Notes under the pieces: model-generated | Databases searched by the model: none | What the model was told of the DNA's origin: nothing | What the model saw: only the letters and a program-made list of their open reading frames with translations | Part shown: piece after piece, positions 7,766-16,074 of the stretch | How positions within the stretch are numbered: the stretch's first letter is position 1 | Layout of the letters: each line of letters opens with the position of its first letter | Translations under genes and position numbers: made by a program | Assembly (NCBI GenBank): GCA_031265355.1 | Contig: JAISCT010000042.1 | Coordinates: 45,364 to 109,363, forward strand | Origin: Oscillospiraceae bacterium | GTDB lineage: Bacteria; Bacillota; Clostridia; Oscillospirales; UBA929 | Direction: 5' to 3' | DNA: 64,000 nucleotides

Positions 7766-8692
7766 TCAGGTCACGATCTCAAGGAAGCTCGGGATGACCT
7801 CGCCGGAATAGTAGAACAGACCGCGGCCCAACTGGTCGGCGTCCCACACGCGCTGCGGGTTGTCGGGATAGGCCGTGTAGCCGCCGGCGTACACTTCGAT
7901 GCGGTTGCCCGAGGGTTCCCAGAAATAGATGGACAGGCCGCGGGTGATGGCGTGGCGCGTCGGACCGATGTCCAACTTCAAGTGGTTGATGGCGATCCAG
8001 TCGGCCGCGTTGCCCACGTCGGTCCAATCCTGCAGATAGAAGCCGAGATGATGCAGCTTGCCGGGTTTCGGATATTCCACAAAGGCCAGGTCATGCGGCT
8101 TGTTTGAGCTGGTGATCCAGCTGGCCAGGCGGTTGCCGTCGGGGAGATTGCACACCTCGGGCACGAACATGCCAAACACTTCGCGGCAGAACCGCTCGGC
8201 CTCGGCGATGTTGGGGCCGTACAGCAGGAAGTGGTCCATGCGCTGGGCGCGCATCCCGCGGGGCGGGGTCGTCCAGATGTCCGGGTTGCGGAGCTGCGGG
8301 CCCTTCGCGGCCAGTTCAACTTCGCTGTAGATCTCGAAACGGTGCCCTGTGCTGATCGTAAAGCCATAGCGCTTGCCGAAGCCGGGCTGATCTGTGTTGG
8401 CGGGCACTTCCTCCACCGCATAGCCAAAGGCGACGGTGGCGGCCTTGATGCTCTCCAGTTCCTCGGCGCTCCCCACCTTAAAGGCGACGAAATCGAGGCC
8501 TGCCTCGTCGGCCAGACGGAGCGCGACACTGTGGTGGTCGAACTCGTCGTAAGCCTTGAGCAGGACACGACCGTCCGCGGTGCGGCCCACCTCGTCGAGG
8601 CCCAACACATTGGTGTAGAAATTGAGCGTTTTGTCCAGATCGAGCACACGGAGCTGGACGAGACCGGGTCTCAGAGTGTGATTGATTGCCAT
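7766..8692 (-). CDS. xylE: catechol 2,3-dioxygenase (extradiol ring cleavage)
   Basis: 308 residues, one more than Pseudomonas XylE, and collinear with it. The Fe(II) ligands fall at His154, His215 and Glu266 (XylE 153/214/265). The active-site residues His200, His247 and Tyr256 are also conserved. The extradiol signature GLSIYFWEPSGNRIEVYAGG is intact. The enzyme uses O2 to open catechol to 2-hydroxymuconate semialdehyde. It is the last gene of the operon, 7 bases after the ferredoxin gene and followed by a strong terminator. An oxygenase is unexpected in this genomic setting; the conserved residues argue for a working enzyme. Confidence 0.93.
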   Translation of the reverse strand: MAINHTLRPGLVQLRVLDLDKTLNFYTNVLGLDEVGRTADGRVLLKAYDEFDHHSVALRLADEAGLDFVAFKVGSAEELESIKAATVAFGYAVEEVPANTDQPGFGKRYGFTISTGHRFEIYSEVELAAKGPQLRNPDIWTTPPRGMRAQRMDHFLLYGPNIAEAERFCREVFGMFVPEVCNLPDGNRLASWITSSNKPHDLAFVEYPKPGKLHHLGFYLQDWTDVGNAADWIAINHLKLDIGPTRHAITRGLSIYFWEPSGNRIEVYAGGYTAYPDNPQRVWDADQLGRGLFYYSGEVIPSFLEIVT

Positions 8693-8699
8693 ACGTAAC

Positions 8700-9017
8700 C
8701 TACCTGCCTTCCTTTTCTTTCGTGATGTGTCTGATTGTTAGATCGCTTCGGGGCTGCACACAGCACAGCAGCAGAATCCCCCGGGCGGCCTCTTCGCCGC
8801 TGACATGCGCCCGGCTCATCTTCTTCTCCACGTGGTAGGCCCCTTCCACAATCTGCATCTTACAAATTCCACAACCACCACCGCAGCAACCGTTACACAG
8901 CGGACCGCAGCCGGCGTGGAACATAGCGCGCAAAATAAATTCGTCTTCCCCGCAGGGAAAACTCTCCCCGCTGTCCGCCAGCAAAATCCGATGCCGCTTC
9001 ACAGCCGCCGCTCTCAT
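8700..9017 (-). CDS. 2Fe-2S ferredoxin, XylT/DmpQ-like
   Basis: 105 residues. The plant-type cluster motif is visible as NGCCGGGCGICK (C-x4-C-x2-C), with a fourth Cys in LLCCVQP about 35 residues later. In Pseudomonas xyl and dmp operons a ferredoxin of this kind sits next to catechol 2,3-dioxygenase and re-reduces its oxidised active-site iron. The position directly upstream of the dioxygenase here suggests the same job. The start overlaps the aldolase stop by four bases. Extra Cys residues near the cluster (CGEDE, AGCGPLC) are unusual. Confidence 0.85.
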   Translation of the reverse strand: MRAAAVKRHRILLADSGESFPCGEDEFILRAMFHAGCGPLCNGCCGGGCGICKMQIVEGAYHVEKKMSRAHVSGEEAARGILLLCCVQPRSDLTIRHITKEKEGR

Positions 9018-10027
9018 CCGCGGGCCGCTTTTTGGTTTTTCAGATCATTCGACACGTCGATGATCATGTCCTCCTGGCCGCCGACCAGCTTGCGCCGGCC
9101 CAACTCCACGAGGATGTCGCGCGGATCGAGGAAGTACTTCTCCGCCGCCGCGTACACATGCAACAGGAAGCTCGAGTACACACCCGCATAACCGAGCATC
9201 AGAGAACCGTTGTCAATGACCTGCGGCCGACGCATGAGAGGCTGTACCACGCCTTGCGCCAGATCCATAAGACCGTAAAAGTCGAGGCCCGTCTCGATGC
9301 CGCAGCGCGCGAGCACACCGGCGAGCACCTCGATCTGCGCGTTGCCCGCGCCGGCGCCCAGCCCGCGCAGTGTGCCGTCTAAAAAGGACGCGCCGCTCTT
9401 CACCGCCTGCAACGAGTTGGCAATGGCAAAGCCCAGATTGTTATGGGCGTGGAAACCGACCGGGATTTTCACTCGGTTCACCGCCGCCTCCACGCGCGCG
9501 GCCACGTCGTCCGGGAGCAAGTACCCGGCGGAGTCCGCCAGGTTGATGTAGTCGGCGCCGTAGCTCTCCATCTTGGCGGCTTCCTCGGCAATGCGCTCCG
9601 GAGACGCCATGTGGACCATCATCAGAAATCCGACCGCGAAGAGATTCATCCGCTTGGCCGCCGCAATGTGCTGCGCGCTGACGTCACCCTCGGTTACATG
9701 GGTGGCCACGCGCACCGCCTGCGCTCCGCAGTCGACGGCCTCCTCCAGATTTTCGATTGTACCGATACCGGGTAACAGCAGCACGGTCAGCTTACTGCTG
9801 TGAATGACCCGGCTGACCGCCCGCAGGAGCGTGAACTCGTCCACGCCGGAGAATCCGTACGTATAGCCGGAGCCGCCGAGACCATCCCCGTGGGAGAGCT
9901 CGATCAGCGCGACGCCGCTTTTGTCGAGACCCGCCGCGATGGCAGCCACCTGCTCCTCGGTGAACTGGTGTTTCACGGCGTGACTGCCGTCGCGCAGCGT
10001 GGTATCGACCACTTTGACGCTTGCCAT
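9014..10027 (-). CDS. mhpE: 4-hydroxy-2-oxovalerate aldolase
   Basis: 337 residues, the normal length for DmpG/MhpE. The HMGL-like TIM barrel starts with VVDTTLRDGSHAVKHQFT (metal Asp and catalytic Arg). It also has the GFHAHNNLGFAIANSL metal-His motif, and the C-terminal DmpG communication domain with GYAGVYSSFLLH. It splits 4-hydroxy-2-oxovalerate to pyruvate and acetaldehyde and channels the aldehyde to its partner dehydrogenase. Its ATG abuts the dehydrogenase stop codon, matching the obligate complex of the two proteins. Confidence 0.95.
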   Translation of the reverse strand: MASVKVVDTTLRDGSHAVKHQFTEEQVAAIAAGLDKSGVALIELSHGDGLGGSGYTYGFSGVDEFTLLRAVSRVIHSSKLTVLLLPGIGTIENLEEAVDCGAQAVRVATHVTEGDVSAQHIAAAKRMNLFAVGFLMMVHMASPERIAEEAAKMESYGADYINLADSAGYLLPDDVAARVEAAVNRVKIPVGFHAHNNLGFAIANSLQAVKSGASFLDGTLRGLGAGAGNAQIEVLAGVLARCGIETGLDFYGLMDLAQGVVQPLMRRPQVIDNGSLMLGYAGVYSSFLLHVYAAAEKYFLDPRDILVELGRRKLVGGQEDMIIDVSNDLKNQKAARG

Positions 10028-10906
10028 TTAGACCCCTCCCTCCCCGAGCATGCCGGAAGCCAATTTTTCCGCCGTCGCCACCGCGGCGGCGTTGATGATG
10101 TCAAGATTGCCGGAATAGGTCGGCAAAAAGTCCCCCTGCCCCTCCACCTGAATGATGACGGTGACTTTGTCGTCCTCCAGCACGGGCGGCACCCGCATCT
10201 GGTAGCCGGGCACGTACTGCCGGATCGACGCCACGATATCGTCGATGGACCGGCGGATCGGCGCCAACCCGACGGAAGGGTCTTTGACGCCCACCTGAAT
10301 TGTATTGGTCATCATGAGCGGCGGCTCGGCCGGGTTCAGCACGATGATCGCCTTGCCGCGGTCCGCGCCGCCCACGACCTCAAGCCCTTTGGAGGTTGTC
10401 TGGGTGAATTCATCCATATTGGCCCGCGTGCCGGAGCCCGCGCTCTTGGAGGAGATGCAGGCCACAATCTCGGCATAGGCCGCGCCGGCCACCCGGGCCA
10501 CCGCGTAGACGATGGGAATTGTCGCCTGCCCGCCGCAGGTCACCATGTTGACATTTTTTTCGTCTTTCAGTTTGTCGAGATTGACACAGGGCACGCAGTA
10601 CGGACCGACGGCCGCCGGCGTCAGGTCGATGGCAATCTGACCCGCCGCCTGAAGCAGCGGCGCATGCTTCCGATGAGCGGCGGCGCTGGTGCAGTCGAAC
10701 ACAATGCGCACATCCTCGCGCCGGACGACGGCCTGCACACCCTCGGTGGACACCTCCACCCCGTGGGACGCGGCGCGCCGGATGCCTTCCGACTCGACGA
10801 TGCCAGCCATCAGCGCCATCTCCAGGTGCTGACTGCGAAAGATTTTATACATAATATCGCTGCCGATGTTACCCGGCCCGATCACGGCCACTTTGACCTT
10901 TGACAT
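10028..10906 (-). CDS. mhpF: acetaldehyde dehydrogenase (acylating)
   Basis: 292 residues from ATG 10906 (a TTG further upstream is less likely). The Rossmann motif is [11 protein letters not shown], and the catalytic Cys124 lies in [13 protein letters not shown]. The segment [16 protein letters not shown] is typical of DmpF/MhpF. It oxidises acetaldehyde from the aldolase to acetyl-CoA with NAD and CoA. In this operon it would yield acetyl-CoA plus pyruvate as the end products of catechol breakdown. Confidence 0.95.
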   Translation of the reverse strand: MSKVKVAVIGPGNIGSDIMYKIFRSQHLEMALMAGIVESEGIRRAASHGVEVSTEGVQAVVRREDVRIVFDCTSAAAHRKHAPLLQAAGQIAIDLTPAAVGPYCVPCVNLDKLKDEKNVNMVTCGGQATIPIVYAVARVAGAAYAEIVACISSKSAGSGTRANMDEFTQTTSKGLEVVGGADRGKAIIVLNPAEPPLMMTNTIQVGVKDPSVGLAPIRRSIDDIVASIRQYVPGYQMRVPPVLEDDKVTVIIQVEGQGDFLPTYSGNLDIINAAAVATAEKLASGMLGEGGV

Positions 10907-10922
10907 TTTCAAACCGCCCCTT

Positions 10923-11702
10923 TCAGACAAACTCCGCCTTCACGACGCCCAGCGTGAAAAAACGCGCTTCAAACACGTCGCCCTTCCGCGCCATCGGCGC
11001 GGCGGAGAAGGCGCCCGAGAGCACGACCTCGCCCCGGTTCAGCGTGACGCCGTAGGTCCAGAGCCGGTTGGCAAGCCACGCCACCGCGGCACACGGGTCT
11101 CCCAATACGGCCGCGCCCACCCCGCGCTCCGCCAGCGTTCCGTTTTTGAAGAGCTGCATCTCCTCGCCCGATAGATCGACGCAGTCCGGGGGCAGCTTGA
11201 TGTCGCCCAAAATGTAACGCCCACTGGAGGCGTTGTCGGAGATCGTGTCCACAAGCTGAATCTTCCAGTCCGCCACGCGGCTGTCCACGATCTCAAAGGC
11301 AGCCGTCACATATTCGGTGGCGGCGCGCACATCCGCCGGAGTGACGCGGCCGCCGGGCAGATCCGCCCCCAAAACGAAAGCGACCTCGCCCTCGATCTTC
11401 GGCTGGAGCAGCGCCTCCGCGGGCACACGCCCGGACGGGCACGCCATCGCGGCGAACAGATGGCCGTAATCCGGCTCGCCGACGCCGAACTGACGCTGGA
11501 TGCCGGGGGATGTGAGGCCAATCTTCTTGCCAGAGATCACATGTCCCATCTGCGTGACGCGGCGCACGTTGGCGAGCTGGATTGCGTAGGCATCGTCCAC
11601 CGTGAGAGCGGGGTCCCGCTCCGTCAGCGGCGCGACAGGCACGCGCGTGCGTTCCGCCTCGTACAGCAGCCGCGCGTACTCCTGAATGCGTGTGTCGCTC
11701 AC
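10923..11702 (-). CDS. mhpD: 2-oxopent-4-enoate (2-hydroxypentadienoate) hydratase
   Basis: 259 residues from GTG 11702, preceded by GGGAGGGAG; this is the normal MhpD/DmpE length, while the longer frame adds an unlikely Arg-rich extension. Family marks: [28 protein letters not shown], the metal-binding [12 protein letters not shown], and [15 protein letters not shown]. It adds water to the dienoate from ring fission to give 4-hydroxy-2-oxovalerate, the substrate of the next operon product. It could instead be a 4-oxalocrotonate decarboxylase, a close paralogue; with no tautomerase present, hydratase fits better. Confidence 0.88.
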   Translation of the reverse strand: MSDTRIQEYARLLYEAERTRVPVAPLTERDPALTVDDAYAIQLANVRRVTQMGHVISGKKIGLTSPGIQRQFGVGEPDYGHLFAAMACPSGRVPAEALLQPKIEGEVAFVLGADLPGGRVTPADVRAATEYVTAAFEIVDSRVADWKIQLVDTISDNASSGRYILGDIKLPPDCVDLSGEEMQLFKNGTLAERGVGAAVLGDPCAAVAWLANRLWTYGVTLNRGEVVLSGAFSAAPMARKGDVFEARFFTLGVVKAEFV

Positions 11703-11736
11703 AGCGCTCCCTCCCGGGCCCGGACGGCGAGAATCC

Positions 11737-12573
11737 TCACAGGTCCGGCGTGTTCTCAAAAAAATTCTTCAGCAGTTCGGCAAACTCCTTGGTGCGTTCG
11801 ATCTGTGTCCAATGGCCGCACTTGCCAAAGATATGAAGCTGCGCGTTTTCGAGCAGCCGAATCAGCTTGAGGGACGTTTCCAGCGGGATAACCCTGTCCT
11901 CCCGGCCATGAATGATCAACGTCTGGTGGCGCACGGTGCGCAAATAGCTCTCGTTGCCCGCCATGGCCTCCACGCCCTGCTGGCGCGGCGCGGGGAACAA
12001 CGCGGAAAAGCTCTCCTGAAAGCCCGGCAGGATGCTGGACTCATAGCGCAGCTTGGCGAGGTCGTCCGAGACGATCTTGCGGTTGTAGGCAAAGATGTCG
12101 AGCAATTCCTTCATATTGTCCAGCGACGGCGTGTAACCCCACACGCGGTCGAGCCCGTAGGTGATCGGGAACGTGACGCCCATGCTGCCCATGAGCACCA
12201 GCTTGTCCACGCGCGCCGGATACTTCACAGCCACCGCCAGGGCCAGCGCGCCGCCGAAGGAGTTGCCAACGAGGTGCACTTTGTCGAGTTTCAGCGCGTC
12301 CAGCAAGTCGATCGTCTGCTGTACCCAGGCGTTCATGTTGCAAACGAGGCCCTCCGGCCGGTCGGTATACCCGAACCCCACCATGTCCGGCGCCACCACT
12401 CGGTAATGCTCGGACAGCAGCGGGAACAGTTTGTTCCAGTTGGCCCACGCGGTGACGCCGGGGCCAGAACCGTGCAGCATCACAACGGGCGCCCCGCTGC
12501 CCACATCGTGATAATTCGTGCGAAATCCCCCGGTTTGGATGGAGGACGCGATCTCAGGTTTGCTTGCTGACAT
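11737..12573 (-). CDS. 2-hydroxymuconate-semialdehyde hydrolase-type alpha/beta hydrolase
   Basis: 278 residues from ATG 12573 (GAGAGGAGAT site). It is a C-C bond hydrolase of the meta-cleavage type: oxyanion motif HGSGPGVTAWANW, nucleophile GNSFGG (Ser105), the acid in HGREDRVIP and the His in FGKCGHWTQIE. These features resemble XylF/DmpD/BphD. It would cut the ring-fission product to 2-hydroxypentadienoate plus a short acid (formate from catechol). Substrate preference (catechol, alkylcatechol, or biphenyl-type) cannot be fixed. It is the second gene of the operon. Confidence 0.88.
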   Translation of the reverse strand: MSASKPEIASSIQTGGFRTNYHDVGSGAPVVMLHGSGPGVTAWANWNKLFPLLSEHYRVVAPDMVGFGYTDRPEGLVCNMNAWVQQTIDLLDALKLDKVHLVGNSFGGALALAVAVKYPARVDKLVLMGSMGVTFPITYGLDRVWGYTPSLDNMKELLDIFAYNRKIVSDDLAKLRYESSILPGFQESFSALFPAPRQQGVEAMAGNESYLRTVRHQTLIIHGREDRVIPLETSLKLIRLLENAQLHIFGKCGHWTQIERTKEFAELLKNFFENTPDL

Positions 12574-12639
12574 GGCGGTATCTCCTCTCTGATTTTCGTA
12601 TTTGGATGCCTCCAACAATGTTTCCGTCCGTCTGGGCAC

Positions 12640-13434
12640 TCACTCTTTCCGTCTGAAGCCGATGGCGTAGGAGATCTCCTCCGCCGCCTGCTTCAACATC
12701 GCGACAGTCTGGTTCAGTTTGTCCCCCAACATGTTGTTATAGAGACCCGACACGCTGACGGCGTAACGCGCGTTGCTGTCTTTGTCGAAGATCGGCACGG
12801 CCACGCACCGCAGGCCGTCCATCACTTCTCTATCGTCCATGGCGTAACCCTGTTTGCGGATCTTCGCCAATTCCTGTTCCATCTCGGGAACCGTCGTGAT
12901 CGTGCGTTTTGTGAAACGGGGCATCCCCTTTGTGGAGAGAATGGAGCGCACCTCCGCGTAAGACTTATACGCCAGCAGCGCCTTGCCGAGCCCCGTACAG
13001 TGCATCGGTTGCCGGCCGCCCACCTCGGAGACGATCCGTATCATCTGCGTGGAATCCACCTTTTCGAGATAGAGCACCTCGCCGTCCTCCTCGGTGGCAA
13101 GCTGCAGCATCTCGCCCAGCTGAGCGTTGATGGCCCGCATGTGGGGCAAGGCCACTGCGCGCACATCCCACAGCGAGGCAACGACGTTTCCGATCTCAAA
13201 AAACCGAACGCCCAGCCGATAGAGCCCCGTCGCGGAGGACTGCGTCAGATAGTGGTAGTCCCGCAGTGTGGAGAGCAGCCCGTGGATTGTGCTCTTGGGC
13301 CAGCCCAGCCGCTTGGAGAGCTCCGTAACGGAGATGTCCCGCTTGACTTCCGCCATGATGTCAAGCAGAGTCAGCGCGCGCGCCACAGACTGCACATGGG
13401 ACAGCTTTGCCTTTGGCTGACCGCTTTCGCTCAT
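12640..13434 (-). CDS. IclR-family transcriptional regulator of the meta-cleavage operon
   Basis: 264 residues from ATG 13434, which follows GGAGGAA. The N-terminal winged helix (LSHVQSVARALTLLDIMAEV ... ISVTELSKRLGWPKSTIHGLLSTLR) is followed by an IclR effector domain (about 95-260) with GRQPMHCTGLGKALLA and the small-molecule pocket region. IclR proteins often control aromatic catabolism with an aromatic or pathway intermediate as ligand. It is the first gene of the operon, so it would be co-transcribed and probably autoregulated; a dyad operator candidate lies at 13476-13490. Confidence 0.9.
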   Translation of the reverse strand: MSESGQPKAKLSHVQSVARALTLLDIMAEVKRDISVTELSKRLGWPKSTIHGLLSTLRDYHYLTQSSATGLYRLGVRFFEIGNVVASLWDVRAVALPHMRAINAQLGEMLQLATEEDGEVLYLEKVDSTQMIRIVSEVGGRQPMHCTGLGKALLAYKSYAEVRSILSTKGMPRFTKRTITTVPEMEQELAKIRKQGYAMDDREVMDGLRCVAVPIFDKDSNARYAVSVSGLYNNMLGDKLNQTVAMLKQAAEEISYAIGFRRKE

Positions 13435-13475
13435 GGTAACTTCCTCCGTCAATGATCCCTATCGCTAAAACAACC

Positions 13476-13490
13476 GTCGAATCCTTCGAC
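13476..13490. promoter_or_regulatory. candidate operator upstream of the IclR-led operon
   Basis: GTCGAA-TCC-TTCGAC is a perfect 6-6 dyad 42 bases upstream of the regulator start. A second GTCGAA half-site occurs near 13547. IclR-family sites are commonly short dyads close to the promoter. No good -35/-10 pair was identified. Confidence 0.4.
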
Positions 13491-13706
13491 ACGTATGTAC
13501 ATAATAACATCGGTTCGTCTCTCCTTCAACAGGTGTTGTTCCCAAATGTCGAATAAGTGTTCACGTGTATCAAATTTTTACTTTTTCGGCCCTCCCGTAA
13601 CCGAAACACCCCTGCCGAACAAGCGCCGCAAACGATGTGTACCAATTATATTTTACTATATTCCCCGCTTTTGTACAAGACCCCAATATTGGTGTCATAG
13701 CCAAAC

Positions 13707-13751
13707 AGGCACCACTACATCTTGTGTATTTTGCAAGATGTAGTGGTACCT
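13707..13751. terminator. long hairpin behind hisIE
   Basis: Arms 13707-13724 and 13734-13751 pair at 17 of 18 positions around a 9-base loop. It lies 70 bases past the hisIE stop on the minus strand but lacks a U-tract, so it may be a processing or stability hairpin. The rest of 13491-13706 is AT-rich and holds no gene that I can support. Confidence 0.45.
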
Positions 13752-13822
13752 GTCGACGTGGCGTCTACGTAAAAAATTTTCCGGCGCGGCGCCAGTTAAG
13801 AATTTCCAGGGGCGTGACGCCT

Positions 13823-14533
13823 CTATGTGTTCCTGTCTGTGACGCGCTGGGATTTGCGGTTGCCGATTTTGGCGCGGCGGGCGGTCAGCTCGGCGGTGAC
13901 GGCCGCGAGAGGCAGATCCTGCGCCGCCATGAGGACCAGCAAATGGTAAATAAGATCGCAGATCTCCTGCGCCGTTTGGACATTGTCCCCGTTTTTGGCG
14001 GCGATCAACACCTCGGCGGTCTCCTCGCCCACCTTTTTCAGAATCTTATCCAGTCCCTTTTCAAACAGATAGCAGGTGTAAGAGCCTTCTTGCGGGTGCG
14101 CCCGACGCAGCCGCACCACCGCGTCCAGCGCCTGCCACACGTCCGCCGGCGGCGTAAGCGGCGCGGCGCTGTCCGCCTCGCCTTCCGCTCCCGACACCCG
14201 GCGAAAAAAACAGGAAACCGCCCCCGTGTGGCAGACAGGCCCGACGGGGTCGCACAGATAGAGCAGCGTGTCCTCGTCGCAGTCCGCCCACACGGCCCGC
14301 ACATACAGCACATGGCCGGATGTCTCCCCCTTGTTCCACAGGACCTGCCGGCTCCGACTCCAAAACCAGGCCGTACCGGTCGAAAGCGTCCGCGTCAGGG
14401 CTTCGCGGTTCACATAGCCCAGCATGAGCACCGCCCGGGTCTCGGCGTCTTGCGCCACGGCCGGGATAAGCGATTCTTTTTGAAAGAGTCGGCCCAGATC
14501 ATAGGCCGCCCTTGAATTTCCTTTTATTTCCAT
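13823..14533 (-). CDS. hisIE: bifunctional phosphoribosyl-AMP cyclohydrolase / phosphoribosyl-ATP pyrophosphatase
   Basis: 236 residues. The HisI half (1-115) has VLMLGYVNREAL, SRSRQVLWNKGETSGH and the metal-binding DCDEDTLL and HTGAVSCFF segments. After an Ala/Pro linker, the HisE half (about 130-230) has YTCYLFEKGLDKILKKVGEETAEVLIAAKN. It catalyses steps 2 and 3 of histidine synthesis in the cytoplasm. It is the last gene of the his operon and abuts hisA with no spacer. In most clostridial operons hisF would lie between hisA and this gene; it is absent. Confidence 0.96.
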   Translation of the reverse strand: MEIKGNSRAAYDLGRLFQKESLIPAVAQDAETRAVLMLGYVNREALTRTLSTGTAWFWSRSRQVLWNKGETSGHVLYVRAVWADCDEDTLLYLCDPVGPVCHTGAVSCFFRRVSGAEGEADSAAPLTPPADVWQALDAVVRLRRAHPQEGSYTCYLFEKGLDKILKKVGEETAEVLIAAKNGDNVQTAQEICDLIYHLLVLMAAQDLPLAAVTAELTARRAKIGNRKSQRVTDRNT

Positions 14534-15280
14534 TTATATCTTACCTCCGGCGCGCGCGGCTTGCGCCCCGGCCGCGCGCAGGCACTCGGCCAGGTCGAGG
14601 CGCCCGGCATACAGCGCCTTGCCTATGATAACGCCGTCCATGCCCGCCTCGCGGAGCCGCACCAGATCCTCCGGCGCGGACACGCCGCCGCTGGCCACCA
14701 GGCGGCAGGCGCAGGCGGCCCGCAGCGCGCGCAGCGGCGCGAGACTCGGCCCGGTCAACGCGCCGTCCGCGGCGATATCGGTAAAGATGATCGTCTGCAC
14801 GCCGAGCGCCTCCACGGCGCGCGCCAGGTCGAGCGCGTCCACCTGCGCGTCCCGCAGCCATCCCTCGGTGCGGACTCGCCCGTCCCGGGCGTCGATGCCC
14901 ACCGCGACCCGCGCGCCGTAGCGCGCCACGGCCGCCTGCACAAAGACCGGGTCCGTCACGGCCGCCGAGCCTACCACAAAGCGCCACACGCCGAGTGCGT
15001 CGGCCCGCATGAGATCGGCCATTGTGCGCAGCCCCCCGCCCAGTTCGATACGAACCGGCGCCGCCGCGGCCGTCACCGCGGCCACCACGGCTTCATTGCG
15101 GCGCACGCCGTCCTTCGCGCCGTCCAGGTCGACCACATGGATCAGCGGCGCGCCCGCCGCCCGGTAGGCGGCGGCCACGGCCGTCGGTTCCCCGGCCACC
15201 TCGTGTACCGTATCGAAATCCCCCTGCAGCAGACGCACACAACGTCCGTCCTTCAGATCGATCGCCGGTATTACCTCCAT
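14534..15280 (-). CDS. hisA: ProFAR isomerase (5-ProFAR to PRFAR)
   Basis: 248 residues from ATG 15280 (GGAGGG site). A half-barrel repeat protein: MEVIPAIDLKDGRCVRL (catalytic Asp in PAIDLKDG), IELGGGLR, VGIDARDG, the FTDIAADGALTGPS loop with the second catalytic Asp, and VASGGVS. It carries out step 4 of histidine synthesis. The frame stays open far upstream across hisB and into the hisC remnant; that extension is spurious. It is flanked by hisB (38-base gap) and hisIE (no gap). Confidence 0.96.
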   Translation of the reverse strand: MEVIPAIDLKDGRCVRLLQGDFDTVHEVAGEPTAVAAAYRAAGAPLIHVVDLDGAKDGVRRNEAVVAAVTAAAAPVRIELGGGLRTMADLMRADALGVWRFVVGSAAVTDPVFVQAAVARYGARVAVGIDARDGRVRTEGWLRDAQVDALDLARAVEALGVQTIIFTDIAADGALTGPSLAPLRALRAACACRLVASGGVSAPEDLVRLREAGMDGVIIGKALYAGRLDLAECLRAAGAQAARAGGKI

Positions 15281-15318
15281 CGTGTTCCCTCCGTTTCGCT
15301 CTCTTGGGTTCTCTGCCA

Positions 15319-15894
15319 TCACAAGCAGCCTTTGGTGGACGGGACGCCGCCCCCGGTGGGGCGGACCGCCTGGCGCAGCGCGCGGGCACAGGCCTTGAAT
15401 ACGGCCTCTGTGATGTGGTGAGAATTCCCGCCGTAGGCCTCTATATGCAGCGTCAACCCGGCGGCGGCGCACACCGCCCGCCAGAACTCTTCCGTCAGAC
15501 AGGCGTCGTACGCGCCGATGCGCGCCTGAACCTCGGGGATGCGGCAATACAGGTAGGGCCGGCCGCTGATGTCCAGCGCCGCCGCGGCCAGCGCCTCGTC
15601 CATCGGGACGCGCGCCTGTCCGAATCTCTCGATGCCCGCGCCGTCGCCCAGCGCCTGCCGGAGGGCCTGTCCGAGCACGAGGCCCGTATCCTCCACCGTG
15701 TGGTGTCCGTCCACCGCAAGATCGCCCTGCACTTGCAGCCGCAGGCCCAGGCCGCCGTGCAGCGCCAGCGCGGTGAGCATGTGATCGAAAAAACCGATGC
15801 CGGTCTTCACCGCTGTCTCCCCGCCGTCGAGCGACAGCGTGAGCGCAATCTCCGTCTCCTTCGTGCATCGGTTGACCGTGGCTGTCCTCTCCAT
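15319..15894 (-). CDS. hisB: imidazoleglycerol-phosphate dehydratase
   Basis: 191 residues, normal for the monofunctional enzyme. Mn-binding motifs typical of HisB are intact: GFFDHMLTALALHGG, DGHHTVEDTGLVLGQAL and the C-terminal EAYGGNSHHITEAVFKACARAL. It catalyses step 6 of histidine synthesis. hisH, which usually follows hisB, is missing, so the substrate (IGP) must come from an IGP synthase encoded elsewhere. A 180-base atypical spacer with a hisC fragment precedes it. Confidence 0.96.
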   Translation of the reverse strand: MERTATVNRCTKETEIALTLSLDGGETAVKTGIGFFDHMLTALALHGGLGLRLQVQGDLAVDGHHTVEDTGLVLGQALRQALGDGAGIERFGQARVPMDEALAAAALDISGRPYLYCRIPEVQARIGAYDACLTEEFWRAVCAAAGLTLHIEAYGGNSHHITEAVFKACARALRQAVRPTGGGVPSTKGCL

Positions 15895-15910
15895 ATAACC
15901 CCACCAAACT

Positions 15911-15945
15911 TGATAATTGAGAATTGATAGTTGAGAATTGATAAT
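15911..15945. repeat. AT-rich short tandem motif upstream of hisB
   Basis: A GAGAATTGATA-type unit is repeated with small changes, giving an AT-rich stretch unlike the surrounding GC-rich genes. A similar AATTGATA motif appears near 28610-28620. It may be part of the exchange or insertion that left the hisC remnant next to it. Confidence 0.55.
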
Positions 15946-15954
15946 TTTTCCTTT

Positions 15955-16030
15955 TTAGGCGGATTTTAAATACGCCTCCAGGGCGGTCAGGAGGGTCTTG
16001 TGCTCTGATTCGATGCCGGCGATGATGCGG
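15955..16030 (-). pseudogene. vestigial duplicate of the 3' end of hisC
   Basis: On the minus strand these bases encode RIIAGIESEHKTLLTALEAY plus LKSA and a TAA stop. That is a close parallel of the true hisC end (RVTAGTESEHKTLLTALEAH plus LPA). Only about 24 codons remain and there is no start. The piece lies 45 bases behind the intact hisC, separated by a hairpin. It looks like the old tail left after hisC was replaced or partly duplicated. Confidence 0.85.
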
Positions 16031-16062
16031 CATGGAATTGTCATGCAATTACAATTCCATGC
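16030..16062. repeat. palindrome between hisC and its duplicated tail
   Basis: GCATGGAATTGT (16030-16041) and ACAATTCCATGC (16051-16062) are perfect 12-base inverted repeats around a 9-base loop. They sit exactly at the junction of the hisC remnant and the intact gene. Confidence 0.8.
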
Positions 16063-16074
16063 ATTTCCCCTTTT

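Noticed and set aside
15281..16048. Extended frame upstream of hisA covering hisB and the hisC remnant
   Set aside because: It runs in another frame of hisB and shows no domain; ATG 15280 with GGAGGG is the real start.
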